Positions 16,435-24,574 of a DNA stretch of 34,922 nt are shown here, in pieces; the first letter of the stretch is position 1, and the number at the start of each line of letters is the position of its first letter. The notes beneath the pieces are model-generated. The model saw nothing but the letters and a program-made list of their open reading frames with translations. It was not told the DNA's origin and did not search any database. The DNA comes from an uncultured Prevotellaceae bacterium (lineage in GTDB: Bacteria; Bacteroidota; Bacteroidia; Bacteroidales; Bacteroidaceae). The translations under genes were made by a program, and so were the position numbers. Where the stretch lies: the NCBI GenBank assembly GCA_900316575.1, contig ONDJ01000023.1:1-34922 (forward strand). The letters run 5' to 3'.

Positions 16435-18162
16435 ATGAAACGACTCTCACTCCCCATTGCACTGTTCCTCTTACCGTTCTTACTCCTTGCACAAGCACCA
16501 GCGGGCTATTACACCCGCGCCAACGGCAAATCGGGCAGCGCACTGAAAACAGCACTCTGTGCTATCATCACCAGCGGACACGTCGAACTGGGGTATGACA
16601 ACCTCTGGAACGCATACAAAACCACTGACGTACGCCCCGATGGAAAGCTTTGGGACATGTATAGCGACATGACCAACTACGACCCCAACAAACCCAGTGG
16701 TAGCTACCATCAAGAAGGCGACGTGCCCAATAGAGAGCATTCGTTTCCAAAGAGTTGGTGGGGAGGCAACAAGAACATAGCCTACTGCGACATCTTCCAT
16801 GTCGTGCCCGCCGACGGTTATATCAACAACATCCGTGGCAATCTGCCCTTCGGCGAAACAAGCAATCCCAACTTCAGTTCACACGGCGGCTTTAGCAAAC
16901 GTGGCCCCTGCGATGCCTCAATAGGCTATAGCGGCACAGTTTTTGAGCCCAACGACGAGTACAAAGGCGACTTCGCCCGCATCTATTTCTATATGTGCAC
17001 ACGTTACGAAGAAAGTTTTGCCACATGGAATAGTCCCATGCTTGCCGGTAACAAGTATCCAGGCTATACCAACTGGGCCATCACCATGCTCCTACGTTGG
17101 GCAGCCGAAGACCCCGTCAGTCAAAAAGAAATTGATCGCAACAACGCCATCTTCACACTCCAGAAAAACCGTAACCCCTACGTAGATTTCCCTGGATTGG
17201 AACAATACGTTTGGGGCAGTAAGAAAAACGTAGCATTAGACATCAACGACTACGAAGGAAGTGGCCATGGCAGTAGTACAGGAAGCAAACCCGCAGCACC
17301 CACATTCTCGCCAGAGAGTGGAGAGCTTTCACAAAACACCACAGTTACCATCACCGCAGCAGAAGGATGCACCATCTACTATCGCATCACGGGCGGCGAA
17401 CTGCAAAGCGGAGCATCTCCCGTCAGCATCACCATCACCGAAGAAACCAGCATCACCGCTTTCTGCTCCAACGAATATGGCGACAGCCCTACAGCCACAG
17501 CCCACTACACCGTCACCGAAGCACAAGAGCCTGAACCTACACCCACCGAAGGCATCTTCAAACTCATCACCTCAGCAAGCGAACTACAAGTAGGCGATAA
17601 TTACTTAATCGTTTGGGAAAGTGGTCCACGCGCTATGGCAGAGGCAAACGGAAAAGTGCGCTCATACGTTGACATCGTGCTTACAGACCACACCTTCGAC
17701 CTCAGCAAAGCAGACAAGCAGCCAACAATCCTACGTTTAGGACAGACCGACGGGTACTACACCTTCTACATCCCCGCCGAAACTGCTTATCTCGCACTTT
17801 CATCCGACGCCAACAATCTTGGAACCGAAGCAACATTAACAACTGGCGCACAATGGACCATTAGCTTCACGAGCAATAATGCCACCATTACCAATAGGCA
17901 GTACGATGAACGCTCCATCTATTACAACAGCTCATCCCCACGCTTCGCCGCTTACAAAAGTAGCAGCAGCCAGCGCCCCGTACAGCTCTATCGCGAAGTA
18001 AGCACATCAACCGGCATCTCATCGCCCATGGTAAACACCGCCTCAAGCCTCTTGCAAAGCTCTGCTCCCATCTACACACTCCAAGGCCGCCTTGTCGCAC
18101 CAGGCACAAAACTCCGTCCAGGAATCTACATCCAAAACGGTAGGAAGTACATCGTGAGATAA
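16435..18162 (+). CDS. Secreted endonuclease I (EndA family) with accessory C-terminal domains
   Basis: This 575-residue protein begins with a signal peptide (MKRLSLPIALFLLPFLLLAQ). Residues about 25-270 are an endonuclease I domain with NREHSFPKSWWGG (His102) and DIFHVVPADGYINNIRGNLP (Asp119, His122), the beta-beta-alpha metal site. It is followed by a Ser/Gly linker, a chitobiase/Fn3-like domain (about 285-360, TFSPESG and CTIYYRITGG), a further beta-rich domain (about 375-525) and a C-terminal block (IYTLQGRLVAPGTKLRPGIY) resembling the type IX sorting tail of Bacteroidetes. It would degrade external DNA or RNA for nucleotide scavenging, biofilm turnover or escape from DNA traps. It converges on the tracrRNA gene across a bidirectional terminator. 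No clear promoter is seen in the 115 bp upstream. Confidence 0.88.
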   Translation: MKRLSLPIALFLLPFLLLAQAPAGYYTRANGKSGSALKTALCAIITSGHVELGYDNLWNAYKTTDVRPDGKLWDMYSDMTNYDPNKPSGSYHQEGDVPNREHSFPKSWWGGNKNIAYCDIFHVVPADGYINNIRGNLPFGETSNPNFSSHGGFSKRGPCDASIGYSGTVFEPNDEYKGDFARIYFYMCTRYEESFATWNSPMLAGNKYPGYTNWAITMLLRWAAEDPVSQKEIDRNNAIFTLQKNRNPYVDFPGLEQYVWGSKKNVALDINDYEGSGHGSSTGSKPAAPTFSPESGELSQNTTVTITAAEGCTIYYRITGGELQSGASPVSITITEETSITAFCSNEYGDSPTATAHYTVTEAQEPEPTPTEGIFKLITSASELQVGDNYLIVWESGPRAMAEANGKVRSYVDIVLTDHTFDLSKADKQPTILRLGQTDGYYTFYIPAETAYLALSSDANNLGTEATLTTGAQWTISFTSNNATITNRQYDERSIYYNSSSPRFAAYKSSSSQRPVQLYREVSTSTGISSPMVNTASSLLQSSAPIYTLQGRLVAPGTKLRPGIYIQNGRKYIVR

Positions 18163-18180
18163 CACACTACCCCATACATT

Positions 18181-18221
18181 TACAAAAGCACTGAGGACCT
18201 TAATTCTTCAGTGCTTTTGTA
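18181..18221. terminator. Bidirectional terminator between endonuclease gene and CRISPR locus
   Basis: TACAAAAGCACTGA and TCAGTGCTTTTGTA form an almost perfect stem with T-rich ends on both strands. It closes the endonuclease transcript and backs up termination of the tracrRNA coming from the other side. Confidence 0.85.
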
Positions 18222-18260
18222 TCTTATTGAAGCACATGTAACAAAGCTTTTGGAGCAATA

Positions 18261-18298
18261 TAAAAGAAAAGAAAATGCCCCCGAAGAAGGTCGAGGGC
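18261..18298 (-). terminator. tracrRNA terminator hairpin
   Basis: On the minus strand GCCCTCGA pairs with TTCGGGGGC (one GU pair) around CCTTC, followed by ATTTTCTTTTCTTTT. This is the usual 3' hairpin and U-rich end of a tracrRNA. Confidence 0.85.
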
Positions 18299-18354
18299 TA
18301 CCTAAATGTTTTCACAACGGAATAATCCTTATTGTGAATTGCTACAAAATTAGC
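18262..18354 (-). ncRNA. tracrRNA of the type II-C CRISPR system
   Basis: The anti-repeat (18330-18354 read leftwards, CTAATTTTGTAGCAATTCAC then AAT) pairs with the first 23 nt of the crRNA repeat: one G-U, 11 pairs (GCAATTCACAA), a one-base bulge, 6 pairs (TTTGTA), another bulge and 4 pairs (CTAA). It is followed by AAGGATTATTCC, a likely nexus hairpin, a linker containing GTTGTGAAAAC, and the terminator hairpin at 18277-18298. The RNA would be about 93 nt. It guides RNase III processing of pre-crRNA and loads Cas9. It is divergent from cas9 and starts some 90 bp upstream of the cas9 ATG. GTTGTGAA in the linker copies the first 8 nt of the repeat and could pair with the anti-repeat itself. 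The match to the repeat stops just before the promoter box inside the repeat. Confidence 0.88.
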
Positions 18355-18358
18355 ACTG

Positions 18359-18389
18359 CAAAAGTGGCAAAACATTTTGACTGCAGCAA
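18359..18389 (-). promoter_or_regulatory. Probable tracrRNA promoter
   Basis: On the minus strand TTG (18387-18389), a 20-base gap and CACTTTTG (18359-18366), one base off TAnnTTTG. The predicted start (about 18353) coincides with the 5' edge of the anti-repeat, which supports it. Confidence 0.5.
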
Positions 18390-18408
18390 TTCTTTTACAG
18401 AAAATCTT

Positions 18409-18416
18409 TACATTTG
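18409..18416 (+). promoter_or_regulatory. -7 box of the cas operon
   Basis: TACATTTG matches TAnnTTTG, 30 bp before the cas9 ATG at 18446. No TTG stands at the expected -33 distance, so the promoter may be weak. Confidence 0.5.
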
Positions 18417-18445
18417 TGCGCAAAAAAACAAACAAAACGAATACC

Positions 18446-21400
18446 ATGAAGAATATTTTAGGACTTGATCTCGGGCCCAACAGCATTGGCTGGGCTGTTG
18501 TACAAGTAGAGAAAGAAAGTACCGAAGAAACGCTTTTTGCTAACGGCAAAATACTGATGGCAGGTAGTCGCATCATTCCGATGTCACAAGATACCTTGAA
18601 CAACTACGAAAAGGGTGCTTCAACTTCGCAAACAGATAAGCGTACTGGATATCGCCAAGTGCGCCGCCAGTACGACCGCTTCCATCAACGTCGCGAACGG
18701 CTCAACCGCGTTTTGCTCACGTTGGATTACCTCCCCGAGCACTATGCTGAGCAACTCGACCGTTATGGCAAACTTCCCAAAGACGGCGAACCTAAATTGG
18801 CTTGGCGACAAACAACAGATGGAAAGAGCGAATTTATCTTCCGAGAGGCTTTCCTTGAGATGGTGGCGGAGCTTCGGAAAGTGCATCCCGATTTAAAACG
18901 TATTCCCTACGACTGGACACTCTATTATCTACGCACCAAAGCACTTAGCAAGAAACTTCAGCCCGAAGAATTATCCTGGGTGCTCCACAGCTTCAACCAG
19001 AAGCGTGGTTACAATGCAGTGCGCGGCAAGGACGATGACGAAACAAGCAACCCCGACAAATTACAAGAATATCATTGTTCACGGCTCATCAATATCGAAG
19101 ACACAGGCGAAAAACTACGCGGGAACACCAACTACAAACTTACCTTTGAAGGAGGTACAGTGTTTGAAGTACCTTTGCGTCGTCTTACTATCTCAATCGG
19201 CGAAGAAATTGAATACATCGTTACCACAAAGCTTGACGAAGACGGACAGCCAAAGTTGAACAAACAAGGAAAACCTGATATTTCCTATAGAATACCAAAT
19301 GCCGATGACGCTTGGACGCTCAACAAACTGCGAGCTGAATTTACCATCGACCAAAGCCATTCTACCGTTGGTCAATATATTTTCAACGCCATCCTGCGCA
19401 ACCCTCAGCAGAAGATACGCGGCGAGTTGGTACGCACGGTTGATAGACGTTTCTATCGCGATGAGCTACGTCGTATCCTCGAAGTGCAGATACCACTACA
19501 TCCAGCTTTGCAAGATAGAGAAAAACTTGAAGAATGCCTACTTGCTCTTTATCCAAGCAACGAGGCCCATCGAAATTCCATGCAGGGACGCGACTTCAAG
19601 GCATTGCTCATGGACGATGTCATTCTCTACCAGCGTCCGCTGAAGAGCAAGAAGTCGCTTATCGGCGAATGTAAGTATGAAACACATACCTATATAAATA
19701 AGGAAGGCAAACGCGAGCCCATAGGCTTGAAATGCGCTTCACGTTCCAATCCCTTGTTCCAAGAATATCGGCTCTGGCAATTCCTTGAAAACCTGCGCAT
19801 ACTCAAACGCAAGACACTCGACGGCAACCACTACCGCACAGATGTTGACGTAACAACGCTGTTTTTACGCACAAACGAAAGCTACACCAGCTTGTTCGAC
19901 TATCTTCGCTCTCGTGCAGAGATAGACCAAAAGACATTGCTCAAGTTCTTTAAGCTGAAGGAAGAAGACTATCGGTGGAACTACGTTGAAGAACGCAAGT
20001 ATCCCACTTCAGAGACGCGCGCCGAAATGCTCAAACGATTGAAAAAAGCAGGTGTGCCAACCGAATTCCTCACCCACGAGCTCGAAATGGCACTTTGGGA
20101 AATACTCTATAGCGTAAGTGGGCAAAGCGAATTAGAAAAAGCCTTGCGGAAATTTGCCGAGAAAAACAACCTTGACCAAGAGACCTTCTATCAGTGTTTT
20201 CGAACCATCAAACCCTACTCTGCCGACTATTGTGCTTTCTCCACAAAAGCCCTGCGTCGTTTACTTCCCCTCATGCGACGAGGTCATTATTGGAACTACA
20301 ATGCTATAGACCCGCAGACGCAACAACGCATAGAGAGACTTATCAACGGTGAAGAGGACACTACCATCAGCAACCGCGTCCGCGAAAAAGCCGAAACATT
20401 GCGAACCGAAACCGACTACCAAGGATTGCCAATTTGGCTGGCAAGCTACGTAGTTTATGGTCGCCATAGCGAAGCCTCAGAGATTAAAAAGTGGGCTTCG
20501 CCTGAAGAAATGGACCGAGACATTCGCTGTTTCCGCCAGCACTCCTTGCGCAACCCTATTGTGGAGCAAGTTTGCCTTGAAGCCCTGCGCACCGTTCGCG
20601 ACATTTGGAAAGAAATCGGAAGCATCGACGAAATCCACGTAGAGTTGGGACGCGAAATGCGTGCCACTGCCAAGGAGCGCGAGTCGCGCCACAACCGACA
20701 GTTGGAAAACGAACAGACCAACCTACGCATCAAAGCCCTCCTGCAAGAGTTTATGAATCCTGAGTTCGGCATAGAGGACGTACGCCCCTACTCGCCCAAT
20801 CAGCAAGAGCTCTTGCGCATATACGAAGACACTGTCTTGTCGCAAGAAGCAGGTCGCATAGACGAGCCCATCCGCGAAATCATACGAAAATTCTCACAGA
20901 CCGATGCCGCTAAGCGACCCACCACAGCCGAGGTGCTTCGCTACAAACTTTGGCTTGAGCAGAAATATCGCTCTCCCTACACTGGCGAACCAATCTCTCT
21001 CAGCAAACTCTTCACCTCAGCCTATCAGATAGAACACGTCATTCCACAGTCAGTCTATTACGACAATTCGTATAGCAACAAAGTCATTTGCGAAGCCGAA
21101 GTAAACCTCCTCAAGGGCAATATGCTCGGAATGCCCTTCATTATGCAACATGCAGGCGAAAAGGTGCAATGCTCCGTGGGCAACATTGTCACAATCTCTA
21201 CGCCCGAAGCCTATCGCGCCTTTGTAGAAGAACACTATAAAGGAAAGAAGCAAAAGATATTGCTCAGTGAAGAAATCCCTACAAACTTCACAGCAAGGCA
21301 GATGAACGACACACGCTACATTTCGCGCTTCATCATCGGCGAACTCTCCAAACTGGTACGCGAGCATAACCCCGATGGAACCCTGGAACAAGAGGCAGTG

Positions 21401-22936
21401 TCAAAAAATATCCTCATACTCAATGGCGCAGTGACCGACAAACTAAAGAAAGACTGGGGACTTGTAGATGTTTGGAACGGCATCATTGCTCCACGTTTCC
21501 GGCGGCTCAATGCGATGGAAGGCAGTCAGCGTTTTGGCCACGAAGCCATGAAAGATGGCAAGCGATACTTCCAAATAGAAATGCCGCTTGAACTCCAACG
21601 CGGATTCCAGCGCAAGCGCATTGACCATCGCCACCATGCCATGGATGCCATAGCCATAGCCTGTGCCACACGCACCGTCGTGAACTATCTCAACAACGAC
21701 CATTCCCACGAAGGAGCAGGACGCGAAGACATCAAACGCGCCGTAAGCAGTAAACGCAGTGGGCAGTGGCTTGTTAACAAACCGTGGAACACCTTCACAC
21801 AAGAGGCACGAAAGCAGCTTCAACAAATCGTTGTCAGCTTCAAACAAAACCTCCGCGTCATCAATAAGACCAGCAATCGCTACGTACGCTACAACCCTCA
21901 GACCAGAAAGAAAGTAATCTTCGTGCAACAAAAGGGCGACAGCTGGGCCATTCGCAAACCACTCCACAAAGAGAGCGTCTTTGGCCGCGTCAATCTGCGC
22001 ACCCAGAAAGCCGTTAACTTCAAAACAGCTTATGCCAACATTGAGCGCATCGTTGATAAGCGCTTCAAACATGCCGTGCTCGCTGCCATAAAACGCTACG
22101 GCGGAAAATGCACCGACAAGCAAGTTCTGAAGTATATGCAAGGAATGCCCCAGTGGAAAGACTTTGACTTCAAGAAAGTGCAGATCTATGTGTTCTCGAA
22201 CGACGATGTAAAGACACAAACAAGCGCCATTCGCAAACGCCTTGACGACAGCTTTGACAAAAAGAAAATTCTGACCATCACCGACACAGGCATTCAGCGC
22301 ATCCTCTTGCGCCATTTGGAGCAAAACGGCAACAATCCCAAAGAAGCTTTCTCGCCCGAAGGCATTGTGCGCCTCAATGAAAGCATGCTTGAGCTAAACG
22401 GCGGTAAACCCCATCTGCCTATCTTTGCTGTTCGCATTTCAGAGCCTTTGGGAAACAAGTTTTCCGTTGGAATGCGTGGCAATCGAAGTAAGAAATTTGT
22501 TGAAGCAGCTAAAGGAACGAACCTTTTCTTTGCTATCTACCAGCAAGAAGATGGCAGACGCCTCTACCGTTCCGTGCCGCTCAACGAAGTCATTGAGCGC
22601 CAAAAGCAAGGACTTTCCTCAGCGCCCGAACACGACGAGAATGGAAATGCATTGCTCTTTGTCCTATCACCAGGCGATTTGGTTTATTTGCCAACCAAAG
22701 AAGAGCGCAATAGCAGAATAGACGTTCAAGCCATTGATAAGACACGCATATATAAGATGGTGTCGTGTTCAAATAATAGAGCTTCGTTCATACAGCATAA
22801 CATCGCAACTGCTATTGTAGATAAGAAAGAATACACAGCTGCTAACAAAATCGAAATCTCTGATGAAGGCATTTCTATCAAGCAATACTGCCTTCCCCTT
22901 GAGGTTGACCGTCTTGGCCGATACCGGCTGAAATAA
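18446..22936 (+). CDS. cas9: CRISPR-associated endonuclease Cas9 (type II-C)
   Basis: This 1,496-residue protein has all Cas9 landmarks in order: RuvC-I (NILGLDLGPNSIGWAVV, Asp8), an arginine-rich bridge helix (RRQYDRFHQRRERLNRVLLT), the recognition lobe, RuvC-II (EIHVELGRE, Glu733), the HNH nickase (IEHVIPQSVYYDNSYSNKV, His864), RuvC-III (RIDHRHHAMDAIAIA, His1063/His1064 and Asp1067) and a long PAM-interacting C-terminus. With crRNA and tracrRNA it cuts both strands of matching DNA. It is at the large end for II-C enzymes, as in other Bacteroidetes. The frame is open upstream to an ATG at 18377, but that lies before the -7 box at 18409 and adds 23 residues absent from the family, so the ATG at 18446 is preferred. 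cas1 and cas2 follow; there is no csn2 or cas4, which defines II-C. Confidence 0.98.
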   Translation: MKNILGLDLGPNSIGWAVVQVEKESTEETLFANGKILMAGSRIIPMSQDTLNNYEKGASTSQTDKRTGYRQVRRQYDRFHQRRERLNRVLLTLDYLPEHYAEQLDRYGKLPKDGEPKLAWRQTTDGKSEFIFREAFLEMVAELRKVHPDLKRIPYDWTLYYLRTKALSKKLQPEELSWVLHSFNQKRGYNAVRGKDDDETSNPDKLQEYHCSRLINIEDTGEKLRGNTNYKLTFEGGTVFEVPLRRLTISIGEEIEYIVTTKLDEDGQPKLNKQGKPDISYRIPNADDAWTLNKLRAEFTIDQSHSTVGQYIFNAILRNPQQKIRGELVRTVDRRFYRDELRRILEVQIPLHPALQDREKLEECLLALYPSNEAHRNSMQGRDFKALLMDDVILYQRPLKSKKSLIGECKYETHTYINKEGKREPIGLKCASRSNPLFQEYRLWQFLENLRILKRKTLDGNHYRTDVDVTTLFLRTNESYTSLFDYLRSRAEIDQKTLLKFFKLKEEDYRWNYVEERKYPTSETRAEMLKRLKKAGVPTEFLTHELEMALWEILYSVSGQSELEKALRKFAEKNNLDQETFYQCFRTIKPYSADYCAFSTKALRRLLPLMRRGHYWNYNAIDPQTQQRIERLINGEEDTTISNRVREKAETLRTETDYQGLPIWLASYVVYGRHSEASEIKKWASPEEMDRDIRCFRQHSLRNPIVEQVCLEALRTVRDIWKEIGSIDEIHVELGREMRATAKERESRHNRQLENEQTNLRIKALLQEFMNPEFGIEDVRPYSPNQQELLRIYEDTVLSQEAGRIDEPIREIIRKFSQTDAAKRPTTAEVLRYKLWLEQKYRSPYTGEPISLSKLFTSAYQIEHVIPQSVYYDNSYSNKVICEAEVNLLKGNMLGMPFIMQHAGEKVQCSVGNIVTISTPEAYRAFVEEHYKGKKQKILLSEEIPTNFTARQMNDTRYISRFIIGELSKLVREHNPDGTLEQEAVSKNILILNGAVTDKLKKDWGLVDVWNGIIAPRFRRLNAMEGSQRFGHEAMKDGKRYFQIEMPLELQRGFQRKRIDHRHHAMDAIAIACATRTVVNYLNNDHSHEGAGREDIKRAVSSKRSGQWLVNKPWNTFTQEARKQLQQIVVSFKQNLRVINKTSNRYVRYNPQTRKKVIFVQQKGDSWAIRKPLHKESVFGRVNLRTQKAVNFKTAYANIERIVDKRFKHAVLAAIKRYGGKCTDKQVLKYMQGMPQWKDFDFKKVQIYVFSNDDVKTQTSAIRKRLDDSFDKKKILTITDTGIQRILLRHLEQNGNNPKEAFSPEGIVRLNESMLELNGGKPHLPIFAVRISEPLGNKFSVGMRGNRSKKFVEAAKGTNLFFAIYQQEDGRRLYRSVPLNEVIERQKQGLSSAPEHDENGNALLFVLSPGDLVYLPTKEERNSRIDVQAIDKTRIYKMVSCSNNRASFIQHNIATAIVDKKEYTAANKIEISDEGISIKQYCLPLEVDRLGRYRLK

Positions 22937-22951
22937 ACCAAATGTTCCACT

Positions 22952-22986
22952 GCGCAGAGAGCTACGTGCTTTTCTGCGCTTTTTTA
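22952..22986 (+). terminator. Terminator-like hairpin between cas9 and cas1
   Basis: GCGCAGA pairs with TCTGCGC with an inner AGC/GCT stem, followed directly by six T residues. It would reduce read-through from cas9 into cas1 and cas2. Confidence 0.75.
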
Positions 22987-23001
22987 TAGCCTTTTACTAC
23001 C

Positions 23002-23937
23002 ATGATAAAACGCACTCTCTATTTTGGTACACCTGCCTATCTCTCTCTGCGCAACAATCAGCTCGTTTGGCAAAAACCCGAGACCAAAGGAGAAAAAAAC
23101 TTTTCCGAGGGAGAAAAAGCTGATTCAGTCCGAACAGTTCCGATTGAAGATATCGGCGTAGTGGTATTAGACAACAAGCAACTCACCATTACGCAAGGAC
23201 TACTTGAAGCACTCGTTGAAAACAACTGCGCAGTCGTTACGTGCAACTCCCGATGTATGCCCGTAGGACTCTTGCTTCCCCTTGACGGCAACTACACACA
23301 GCGCGAACGCTTCACCCACCAAATTGAAGCATCCCTACCCCTTCGCAAACAACTTTGGCAACAAACCGTGCGCCAAAAAATCTTAAACCAAGAGGCCATA
23401 CTGCGAAAAAACACCTCGGTTGAAACACGCTGTATGCGACGTTGGGCAGAAGATGTGCGAAGCGGCGATCCCGACAACGTAGAAGCACGCGCGGCAGCCT
23501 ACTACTGGAAGAACTTGTTTTTCCCCCAAATCGACAGTTTCGTTCGAGGACGCGAAGAAGCCCCACCAAACAATCTGCTCAACTACGGCTATGCCATACT
23601 TCGCGCCGTTGTGGCTCGAGCTTTGGTTTCAAGCGGTTTGTTGCCAACACTGGGCATTCACCACCATAATCGCTACAACGCCTACTGCCTGGCCGACGAC
23701 ATCATGGAACCTTATCGGCCATACGTTGATGAACTTGTACTCAAGCTTCTATGCACCGAACCATGTGAAGAACTCACGCGCGAACTGAAAGCACGTTTGC
23801 TCCAAATTCCAGTGATCGATGTCGTCATTGGCGGACAGCGAAGTCCGCTCATGGTGGCAGCCACAACTACGACAGCCTCACTCGCTAAATGCTTTGCTGG
23901 CGAAATGCGCAAAATCACTTATCCCGAAATACAATAG
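23002..23937 (+). CDS. cas1: CRISPR-associated integrase Cas1 (type II)
   Basis: This 311-residue protein is a type II Cas1. The N-terminal beta domain (about 1-95) is followed by the catalytic alpha domain with the metal ligand Glu161 in NVEARAAAYYW, His220 in LGIHHHNRYNAYCLADDIME and the acidic LADDIMEP stretch (230-237). With Cas2 it integrates new spacers at the array end. It is 65 bp after cas9 across a terminator-like hairpin (22952-22986) and 12 bp before cas2. No promoter of its own is visible in the gap, so adaptation genes probably depend on read-through from the cas9 promoter. Length and motifs are complete. Confidence 0.97.
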   Translation: MIKRTLYFGTPAYLSLRNNQLVWQKPETKGEKNFSEGEKADSVRTVPIEDIGVVVLDNKQLTITQGLLEALVENNCAVVTCNSRCMPVGLLLPLDGNYTQRERFTHQIEASLPLRKQLWQQTVRQKILNQEAILRKNTSVETRCMRRWAEDVRSGDPDNVEARAAAYYWKNLFFPQIDSFVRGREEAPPNNLLNYGYAILRAVVARALVSSGLLPTLGIHHHNRYNAYCLADDIMEPYRPYVDELVLKLLCTEPCEELTRELKARLLQIPVIDVVIGGQRSPLMVAATTTTASLAKCFAGEMRKITYPEIQ

Positions 23938-23949
23938 GCAGGCTTTTTT

Positions 23950-24282
23950 ATGGAACGTTTTAGCGAATATAGAATTATGTGGGTACTTATATTCTTTGAT
24001 TTGCCTACCACGACCAAAAAGGAGCGTAAAGCAGCCGCTCGCTTTCGCAAAAACATCATGGGCGATGGTTTCACAATGTTCCAGTTCTCCATCTACGTGC
24101 GCCACTGTGCCAGCAGCGAAAACGCAGCCGTCCACGTACGCCGTGTCAAAGCCTTTATGCCCGAATATGGTAAAATAGGTATTCTAACCATTACCGACAA
24201 ACAATTCGCCAGCATCCAACTCTTCTATGGCCAAAAATCTGTAGCCCCAAAAGCCGCCGGCCAACAGTTAGAACTATTCTGA
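23950..24282 (+). CDS. cas2: CRISPR-associated protein Cas2 (type II)
   Basis: This 110-residue protein has the Cas2 ferredoxin-like fold: first strand RIMWVLIFFDLPTTTKKERK with Asp17, FQFSIYVRHCAS and GKIGILTITDKQF. It bridges two Cas1 dimers in the spacer-integration complex. The ATG is 12 bp after the cas1 stop, so the two are translated from one message. The C-terminal end (GQQLELF) is like that of other type II Cas2 proteins. It is the last cas gene; the array starts 228 bp downstream. Confidence 0.95.
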   Translation: MERFSEYRIMWVLIFFDLPTTTKKERKAAARFRKNIMGDGFTMFQFSIYVRHCASSENAAVHVRRVKAFMPEYGKIGILTITDKQFASIQLFYGQKSVAPKAAGQQLELF

Positions 24283-24335
24283 GGTACGCCCCTTTCCGCA
24301 TTGTCCAGAGAGAGCCCCGCATCCCATAACGCATC

Positions 24336-24366
24336 AATTGGGAGCGCGGGCGTCCTCGTCCGCAAA
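24336..24366. repeat. Dispersed GC-rich repeat, half copy next to cas2
   Basis: ATTGGGAGCGCGGGCGTCCT then CGTCCGCAAAG matches the left half of the element at 10137-10226 and the copy at 9489. It ends abruptly before the adjacent palindrome. Confidence 0.6.
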
Positions 24367-24380
24367 GAGTAACCACTATA

Positions 24381-24434
24381 AGTCAAATTTGACTAAGACA
24401 GACGGACTGAAACTGAGTTCAATCCGTCTGTCTT
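24381..24434. other. Adjacent palindrome and strong hairpin
   Basis: AGTCAAATTTGACT is a perfect 14-bp palindrome. It is followed at once by AAGACAGACGGA, a 16-base loop with its own TGAA/TTCA pairing, and TCCGTCTGTCTT, a perfect 12-bp stem. Neither side ends in a T-run, so it is not a classic terminator. Confidence 0.65.
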
Positions 24435-24556
24435 GGTTAGAAACAACCTTGATTTTTCTTTTCTAAGTAGCCTCTTTACTCATTGATTAACAAATCTTTG
24501 TAAATAATGAGCTGTTTCTAAGGGTCAAAGATACTAATTTGTAAGCAATTCACAAC

Positions 24557-24574
24557 TATTAAGCAATTCACAAC
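24557..24574. repeat. 18-bp duplication in the cas2-side spacer
   Basis: AAGCAATTCACAACTATT is present twice in a row: the last 14 bases of the first repeat plus the first 4 of the spacer. A normal 30-bp spacer (24575-24604) follows. It looks like slippage or a faulty integration event. Confidence 0.85.

Larger units (their letters stand above)
24283..24510. other. Structured region between cas2 and the CRISPR array
   Basis: No gene. It holds a copy of the dispersed GC-rich repeat (24336-24366), a 14-bp palindrome (24381-24394), a 12-bp-stem hairpin (24395-24434) and then an AT-rich stretch (about 24440-24510) touching the first repeat. The AT-rich part is the best candidate for a leader on this side. 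The hairpin could stop leftward array transcripts. Confidence 0.55.

Noticed and set aside
18377-18445. Longer cas9 start adding 23 residues
   Set aside because: The ATG at 18377 lies upstream of the -7 box at 18409 and the extra residues do not match the Cas9 N-terminus; MKNILGLDLG at 18446 does.
24487-24510. Degenerate extra CRISPR repeat before 24511
   Set aside because: TTTGTAAATAATGA shares only a few bases with the repeat end and the rest of a repeat is missing.
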